DNA of 17,361 bases from Bacteroidales bacterium (GTDB lineage Bacteria > Bacteroidota > Bacteroidia > Bacteroidales > WCHB1-69): the NCBI GenBank assembly GCA_012519525.1, contig JAAYQB010000111.1, positions 1 to 17,361 on the forward strand. The letters are read 5' to 3'. The notes under the pieces were generated by a model, which saw only the letters and a program-made list of their open reading frames with translations, did no database searches and was not told where the DNA came from. Shown here in pieces: positions 14,264 through 17,361 of this stretch (the first letter of the stretch is position 1; each line of letters opens with the position of its first letter). Position numbers and translations under genes: made by a program.

Positions 14264-14305
14264 TATTCATCGGATAACGCCGAGTCATCCGATGAATAAG
14301 TTTTT
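14264..14305. terminator. Hairpin terminator between convergent batD and the M81 peptidase gene
   Basis: A perfect 12-bp stem (TATTCATCGGAT, 14264-14275, with ATCCGATGAATA, 14287-14298) has an 11-nt loop and is followed on the plus strand by AGTTTTT. It lies 39 nt after the batD stop and 35 nt beyond the M81 gene's stop. The T-run favours plus-strand termination; on the minus strand the tail is less T-rich, so bidirectional action is possible but weaker. Confidence 0.8.
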
Positions 14306-14333
14306 AAATTTCGGATTATTTCTGTAATGTCAA

Positions 14334-15905
14334 CTATCGTTTTATTTTATCGGAAGACGGAATGAATTGAGCTTTCAAATCAGGTGTTTCCATATCCGGA
14401 TCTAAGGGATAAATAGGACGTACAAGACGCTTATAGTTCAATCGTAGTAAATCCTGATCTACGCCACCCGGTGTAAGAGCCATAATCCAATCGCCACGCA
14501 TATTATAAAGTTCGGGTTCAAGGTATCCTATTTTTACAACCAAGATATCGGTTTCTCTCGGATTTAATCCCAATTTGACAAAATCTTCTTCATAAGAATA
14601 AACCATCCGTTTTTCTGTTACAATAATCGACATATTTCCACTTTTCACTACAACTTCGGTTTTTGCATTTGGATGTCCTTCGTAAATGGCAGTAATAGTT
14701 CCGCTGATTTTCACAGGTGGTGCAAATCTATTATCAACCACAGCACCTGCTGTAGCTTCGATAGTACCGCCCACACCAATTTCTTTCGCTTTTTTCACAA
14801 ACTCTTCTCCGACAATCGAAGCATATATCAAAGATTTTCCATTCGGTTTATTGAGTCCGGGATGTTTCAACAGCTCAGTCAATGTCCAAGTAACATCTCC
14901 TGTTCCTCCTGCGGTTGGGTTATCACCCATATCACTGATAATAAACGGTTTTTTATCGCTTTGCAGAGCTTTTTTTATACACTCGTCTAAGTAAGTTGTC
15001 GGTGCTACAAACTCAAATTTATCTCGAACATCCCAAAAATACTTCGCTAATTTTTCCGCAGCTTTGCCTACGGCTTCTTTGTTATCACCATAAGCCATTA
15101 CAACACCATGATTACGAGGTTCGTCTGCCCAAGGATAAGACATCCATATAGCTGCATCTATAACATCATCTTCGTTGATTACAGTAGGTATTTGTTCATA
15201 CAAACTTTTTCCCGGCTCTATACGGGTACTTGTTTTTTCGCCCGGCAACAGAATAGGAACACGAATCCACGCCTTATAAGCCGGCTTGCCTTTGCCGCTT
15301 TCCAATCTGTCAAGAAGATTTGTTAACGCTCTTTTTTTGGATTCGATGGCATCTTCATGAGGTGCAAGTCGGTAGCAAGTTATCAAATCCGTGTTTTGTG
15401 CCAATCGTGGCGATACGCTACCATGCAAGTCCATAGAAGTAGATATCAGTACATCCGTACCTACCAACTCTCTTATTCTCACTAAAAAATCGCCTTCAGG
15501 GTCATCTAATCCCTGAACACTCATCGCTCCGTGAATATCAAAAAAGATACCGTCTAAGGGAAGAGCCTCTTCAAGCATGCTTAGTGTTTTAGTAACAAGC
15601 GATTCATACGCTTCACGCGTAACTATTCCTCCCGGCATAGCATGTCCGCGAAGTGTGGGAAACCAAACGGCTCTATCCATTATTCCCGAGTCGGGAGCAA
15701 AAAACGGATAATAAGTAAATACGCTATCGCCTATTCTCGCTTTAAATGCTTCTTCATGCGTTATCCCAGGCGAAAATGTACTCGACTCAATAGCAATTCC
15801 GGCAATTGCTACACGTGGTAGTGCCTCTTGATTTGTTTTTTTGTTTGTACAAGCTGATAAAAGTAGCAAATTTCCAATTAGTAAAGTTAGGATTAATCTA
15901 TTCAT
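14334..15905 (-). CDS. M81 family (MlrC-like) metallopeptidase, lipoprotein, 523 aa
   Basis: M81/MlrC (microcystinase-type) proteins combine an N-terminal DUF1485 region and a C-terminal MlrC region and are predicted zinc hydrolases. Residues 1-19 (MNRLILTLLIGNLLLLSAC) are a lipoprotein signal with lipobox LSAC, Cys19 lipidated; family members such as MlrC itself are not obviously lipoproteins. Visible motifs: GIAIESSTFSP with Glu40, LPLDGIFFDIHGAM with His125, STSMDLHGSVS with Asp159 and His161, YRLAPHEDA with His183 (Asp/His/His are the expected zinc ligands), IISDMGDNPTAGGTGD in the C-terminal domain, and LTPGGVDQD. All expected metal and catalytic residues are present, so it should be active. 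Substrate is unknown; cleavage of cyclic or linear peptides outside the cytosol is an inference. It is monocistronic and convergent with batD. No clear -7 box is seen upstream. Confidence 0.92.
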   Translation of the reverse strand: MNRLILTLLIGNLLLLSACTNKKTNQEALPRVAIAGIAIESSTFSPGITHEEAFKARIGDSVFTYYPFFAPDSGIMDRAVWFPTLRGHAMPGGIVTREAYESLVTKTLSMLEEALPLDGIFFDIHGAMSVQGLDDPEGDFLVRIRELVGTDVLISTSMDLHGSVSPRLAQNTDLITCYRLAPHEDAIESKKRALTNLLDRLESGKGKPAYKAWIRVPILLPGEKTSTRIEPGKSLYEQIPTVINEDDVIDAAIWMSYPWADEPRNHGVVMAYGDNKEAVGKAAEKLAKYFWDVRDKFEFVAPTTYLDECIKKALQSDKKPFIISDMGDNPTAGGTGDVTWTLTELLKHPGLNKPNGKSLIYASIVGEEFVKKAKEIGVGGTIEATAGAVVDNRFAPPVKISGTITAIYEGHPNAKTEVVVKSGNMSIIVTEKRMVYSYEEDFVKLGLNPRETDILVVKIGYLEPELYNMRGDWIMALTPGGVDQDLLRLNYKRLVRPIYPLDPDMETPDLKAQFIPSSDKIKR

Positions 15906-16037
15906 ATCTTTTAATTTTCATATAATTATATTACTTTAATATCAATTTTACTATTATAAAACAGACAAACTGCCTTTATTATTGTATCTATATCGAATAT
16001 ATCTTAAAAAAATTTTCGAACAGGCTTCTTTACTTCC

Positions 16038-16051
16038 TTTGCGGTTAAAAA
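16038..16051 (+). repeat. Dispersed repeat TTTGCGGTTAAAAA, copy 1
   Basis: One of three exact copies of this 14-mer in the right-hand 1.2 kb (others at 16171-16184 and 17165-17178), all in the same orientation. Such 'TTTGCGGTTAAAAA' segments resemble parts of short interspersed intergenic repeats. Confidence 0.6.
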
Positions 16052-16052
16052 T

Positions 16053-16080
16053 TTAGAAATTAGAAATTAGAAATTAGAAA
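16053..16080 (+). repeat. Tandem repeat, 4 x TTAGAAA
   Basis: Four perfect, contiguous copies of the 7-mer TTAGAAA directly follow repeat copy 1. It is noncoding, and a short tandem heptamer of this kind is prone to copy-number change. Confidence 0.85.
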
Positions 16081-16084
16081 TAAA

Positions 16085-16119
16085 TGTCATGTGTCATGTC
16101 CTGAAAAAACTTGACACAT
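16085..16119. repeat. TGTCATG duplication overlapping an 8-bp inverted repeat
   Basis: TGTCATG is repeated in tandem at 16085-16091 and 16092-16098. ATGTGTCA (16089-16096) is the exact reverse complement of TGACACAT (16112-16119), with a 15-nt loop. It may be a small hairpin; there is no adjacent T-run and no neighbouring gene it clearly serves. Confidence 0.5.
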
Positions 16120-16170
16120 TATTATACATTAATAATTAGTGGAAATTTACGAACGGAATTCTTTGCGTTC

Positions 16171-16184
16171 TTTGCGGTTAAAAA
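16171..16184 (+). repeat. Dispersed repeat TTTGCGGTTAAAAA, copy 2
   Basis: Exact copy, preceded by CTTTGCGTTC so that TTTGCG appears twice in a row, a layout typical of CTTTGCG-rich intergenic repeats. Confidence 0.6.
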
Positions 16185-16241
16185 GAATGAACAATTACGA
16201 ATTGACGCTTCGAGAGCCTCAGCGTCCCCTAATACCCCTCT

Positions 16242-16326
16242 AAATCTCCCCACTTGGAGCGAAGCGAAAAGCATGAGTACCTTAATGTAAAATTCAAACA
16301 GCCCCACGAATAAAGGGGGAGACTTT
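16242..16326. repeat. Imperfect inverted repeat with C/G tracts
   Basis: AAATCTCCCC (16242-16251) faces GGGGGAGACTTT (16315-16326), an inverted pair with one inserted base, 63 bp apart. The enclosed sequence is GC-richer than its surroundings. It could be the two ends of a short palindromic intergenic element. Confidence 0.4.
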
Positions 16327-16385
16327 GGTTCACAGCGTATTGCAAGTTTGTTGCGTTGTAGGTTAATTTTTTATATTATTTCGTT

Positions 16386-16407
16386 TTGCAAAAGTATACT
16401 TTTATTT
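16386..16407 (-). repeat. 22-bp promoter-bearing repeat, left copy
   Basis: The 22 bp at 16386-16407 are identical to 17075-17096. They contain the 14-bp perfect palindrome AAAAGTATACTTTT and, on the minus strand, the -7 box TACTTTTG (16396-16389). No gene lies immediately downstream on the minus strand and no -33 element is seen, so this copy may be an orphan promoter or duplication footprint. Confidence 0.65.
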
Positions 16408-16459
16408 ATTTTCTTGCTCTTTTTTATAATAAATTTAAGGAAATTAAAAAAAATAAGAT

Positions 16460-16467
16460 GGGACACT
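16460..16467 (+). repeat. Left member of inverted repeat GGGACACT
   Basis: GGGACACT here is the exact reverse complement of AGTGTCCC at 17022-17029; extending outward, about 12 of 16 positions agree. The pair encloses the 171-aa orphan gene. It resembles degenerate terminal inverted repeats, but no transposase is present. Confidence 0.4.
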
Positions 16468-16486
16468 GCCGGTTTTTTTTGATAAA

Positions 16487-17002
16487 TTATTTAATTGATT
16501 TTGCTCTTATAGGACTTTCACTGATATTGTAATCAACATAAAAGACTGATTGCAAATAATCTTCAATAAAAACTTCAAAATATTTAGGTTTTAATATTGG
16601 GGTATTAGCTCCTGCGATACTTTCTTGTTTAAAAAAAGTTGTATCTGTTCGGTTGATTTTTTCTATAATAAAATCTGATTGATTGATTTTGGTGTTATTC
16701 CACCTATCAATAACATAAATTTTTTTATTTTCCAAAGGGTTGAAAATAAAATCAACCGAACTTGTTTCTGATTTGTATATTCTTACAAAATCACTATTTT
16801 CTGAAAATGAAAAAACACTGTCTTTGCTGAAAACAATATATCCATAATTATTGAATAGTGGTTTATAAACTTTCATATATGTTTCTATCTGTGGAAAATA
16901 ATATGTTTTATATTTTTCAAAATTTGTAGAAGCATAAGTATATACAAAAAATAGTGTAACAGCTAACAACAAAAACAGTGAAAAAAATATAAACTTCTTC
17001 AT
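16487..17002 (-). CDS. Orphan membrane-anchored or secreted protein, 171 aa
   Basis: Residues 1-25 (MKKFIFFSLFLLLAVTLFFV then YTYAS) form a signal peptide or uncleaved N-terminal anchor. The remaining ~145 residues are rich in Tyr, Phe, Asn, Lys and Ile, with alternating strands (YGYIVFSKDSVFSFSEN, VDFIFNPLENKKIYVIDRW, PKYFEVFIEDYLQSVFYVDY), so a small soluble beta-rich domain facing the periplasm is likely. No family is recognised. The gene is isolated: its promoter (17078-17107) is clear, and repeats flank it on both sides (inverted octamers and a 22-bp direct repeat). Its strong A/T bias matches the surrounding noncoding DNA more than the housekeeping genes. It could be a recently acquired or fast-evolving gene. 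Confidence 0.7.
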   Translation of the reverse strand: MKKFIFFSLFLLLAVTLFFVYTYASTNFEKYKTYYFPQIETYMKVYKPLFNNYGYIVFSKDSVFSFSENSDFVRIYKSETSSVDFIFNPLENKKIYVIDRWNNTKINQSDFIIEKINRTDTTFFKQESIAGANTPILKPKYFEVFIEDYLQSVFYVDYNISESPIRAKSIK

Positions 17003-17021
17003 ATTTATCTCTTATTTTTTA

Positions 17022-17029
17022 AGTGTCCC
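17022..17029 (-). repeat. Right member of inverted repeat (AGTGTCCC)
   Basis: Reverse complement of the octamer at 16460-16467. It lies in the leader of the 171-aa gene, and a GGACAG followed by a long T-run comes 10 bp later (17039 onwards), echoing the GGACACTGCCGG-plus-T-run on the left side. Confidence 0.4.
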
Positions 17030-17074
17030 CCTCTATTAGGACAGTTTTTTTTTAATATTTTTATTTTTTTAACG

Positions 17075-17107
17075 TTGCAAAAGTATACTTTTATTTGTTT
17101 CAATCAA
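17075..17107 (-). promoter_or_regulatory. Promoter and palindrome upstream of the 171-aa gene (right copy of the 22-bp repeat)
   Basis: On the minus strand, TTG (17107-17105), a 19-nt spacer and TACTTTTG (17085-17078) form a well-spaced Bacteroidota promoter, predicting a start near 17071 and a leader of about 70 nt. The -7 box overlaps the 14-bp palindrome AAAAGTATACTTTT, which could serve as an operator. The 17075-17096 part is identical to 16386-16407. Confidence 0.6.
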
Positions 17108-17142
17108 TAAAAATTAAATATTTACCTCTCTTTTATTTTTTT

Positions 17143-17178
17143 ACCGCAGAGTTTCTTTGCATTTTTTGCGGTTAAAAA
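17143..17178. repeat. TTTGCGGTTAAAAA copy 3, arranged as a hairpin
   Basis: The third 14-mer copy occupies 17165-17178. Here it faces its own inverse: ACCGCA (17143-17148) pairs with TGCGGT (17167-17172), and the flanking T-run and A-run can extend the stem. This is the only copy with both arms, so it may represent the complete form of the repeat; it could also act as a terminator for the adjacent tRNA transcript. Confidence 0.5.
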
Positions 17179-17298
17179 GGTAGAATTTAGACAGAATTGT
17201 CATTATTTTGAAAATGAATTATCTTTTTATAAGACAGATTGGCTAATTGAATTGGTTGGTAGTGATGTAATGTTATTATATTTTACTATTTTTTTTAG

Positions 17299-17361
17299 TG
17301 GAGGATAACGGATTCGAACCGTTGACCCTCTGCGTGCAAGGCAGATGCTCTAGCCAGCTGA
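17299..17361 (-). tRNA. tRNA-Ala (anticodon TGC), 5' end cut off by the window edge
   Basis: Read on the minus strand, the visible 63 nt contain the D-arm region (TCAGCTGGCTAGAGC), anticodon stem TCTGC/GCAGA around the loop CTTGCAC (anticodon TGC, reading alanine GCA codons), a variable region, the T-arm AACGG-TTCGAAT-CCGTT, the 3' acceptor strand ATCCTCC and the discriminator A at 17299. CCA is not encoded: the discriminator A is followed by CTA. About 11 nt of the 5' acceptor and D region are missing. It is not followed by 23S rRNA, so it is not the usual tRNA-Ala of an rRNA spacer. Confidence 0.93.

Larger units (their letters stand above)
15906..16486. other. Repeat-rich intergenic region without a convincing gene
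   Basis: This 581-bp gap holds a series of short repeats instead of a gene: two TTTGCGGTTAAAAA copies, four tandem TTAGAAA units, a TGTCATG duplication overlapping an 8-bp inverted repeat, a C-tract/G-tract inverted repeat, and one copy of a 22-bp promoter-bearing repeat. A 61-codon minus-strand frame (16122-16307) crosses several of these and looks like translated repeat. The base composition around 16200-16330 is visibly more GC-rich than its surroundings. Confidence 0.6.

Noticed and set aside
14673..14994. Plus-strand frames of about 100 codons
   Set aside because: They are shadows of the M81 peptidase gene, whose own frame has all conserved motifs.
16122..16307. 61-codon minus-strand frame in the repeat region
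   Set aside because: It spans several intergenic repeats and its product (including VGRFRGVLGDAEALEAS) reads like translated repeat DNA; no promoter at suitable spacing.
1..17361. CRISPR array, integrase or transposase genes
   Set aside because: No regularly spaced repeats with unique spacers, and no protein with integrase or transposase motifs in any frame examined.

Overview
The window looks like a low-GC Bacteroidota (Bacteroidales-type) chromosome segment. Evidence: A/T-rich leaders in place of Shine-Dalgarno sites; several upstream boxes matching the Bacteroidota -7 element TAnnTTTG; a DUF4837 lipoprotein; Bat (aerotolerance) proteins; a 2TM-domain protein; and signal peptides ending near Ser-Gln or Ala-Gln. 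No rRNA, CRISPR array, integrase or recognisable transposase is visible.

Left part (1-3250, minus strand): the N-terminus of a secreted surface protein runs off the left edge. It is preceded by a 41-codon acidic peptide gene with a long leader. Further right is a two-gene operon, a DUF4837 lipoprotein followed by a 501-aa secreted protein of unknown function. A divergent promoter region then leads into plus-strand metabolic genes: acetate kinase (ackA, without pta) and a 397-aa isocitrate/isopropylmalate-type dehydrogenase that ends at a clear intrinsic terminator.

Middle (6029-7866): a small accessory cassette sits between that terminator and pyrH. Gene 1 encodes a DUF488 protein with an extra N-terminal domain. 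Gene 2 is an unrecognised partner broken by an in-frame TAA; its C-terminus ends in QLSLF, a textbook sliding-clamp-binding pentapeptide. The cassette is bounded by two nearly identical ~39-bp direct repeats, each containing a -7 promoter box. This suggests insertion upstream of pyrH with promoter duplication. It is the most interesting locus in the window.

Right-centre (7916-14224, plus strand): pyrH, a 2TM membrane protein, frr and rmlA/rfbA form a tight cluster joining UMP phosphorylation, ribosome recycling and dTDP-sugar synthesis. A BatB-BatC fusion with a glutamine-rich tail and BatD follow, one base apart. BatA, MoxR, DUF58 and BatE are not present here.

Right end (14225-17361): a strong hairpin separates batD from a convergent exported M81 (MlrC-like) metallopeptidase lipoprotein. 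Beyond lies a repeat-rich, mostly noncoding area with tandem heptamers, three copies of TTTGCGGTTAAAAA, and a 22-bp promoter-bearing repeat on both sides of a small orphan membrane-anchored protein gene. The window ends inside a minus-strand tRNA-Ala(TGC).
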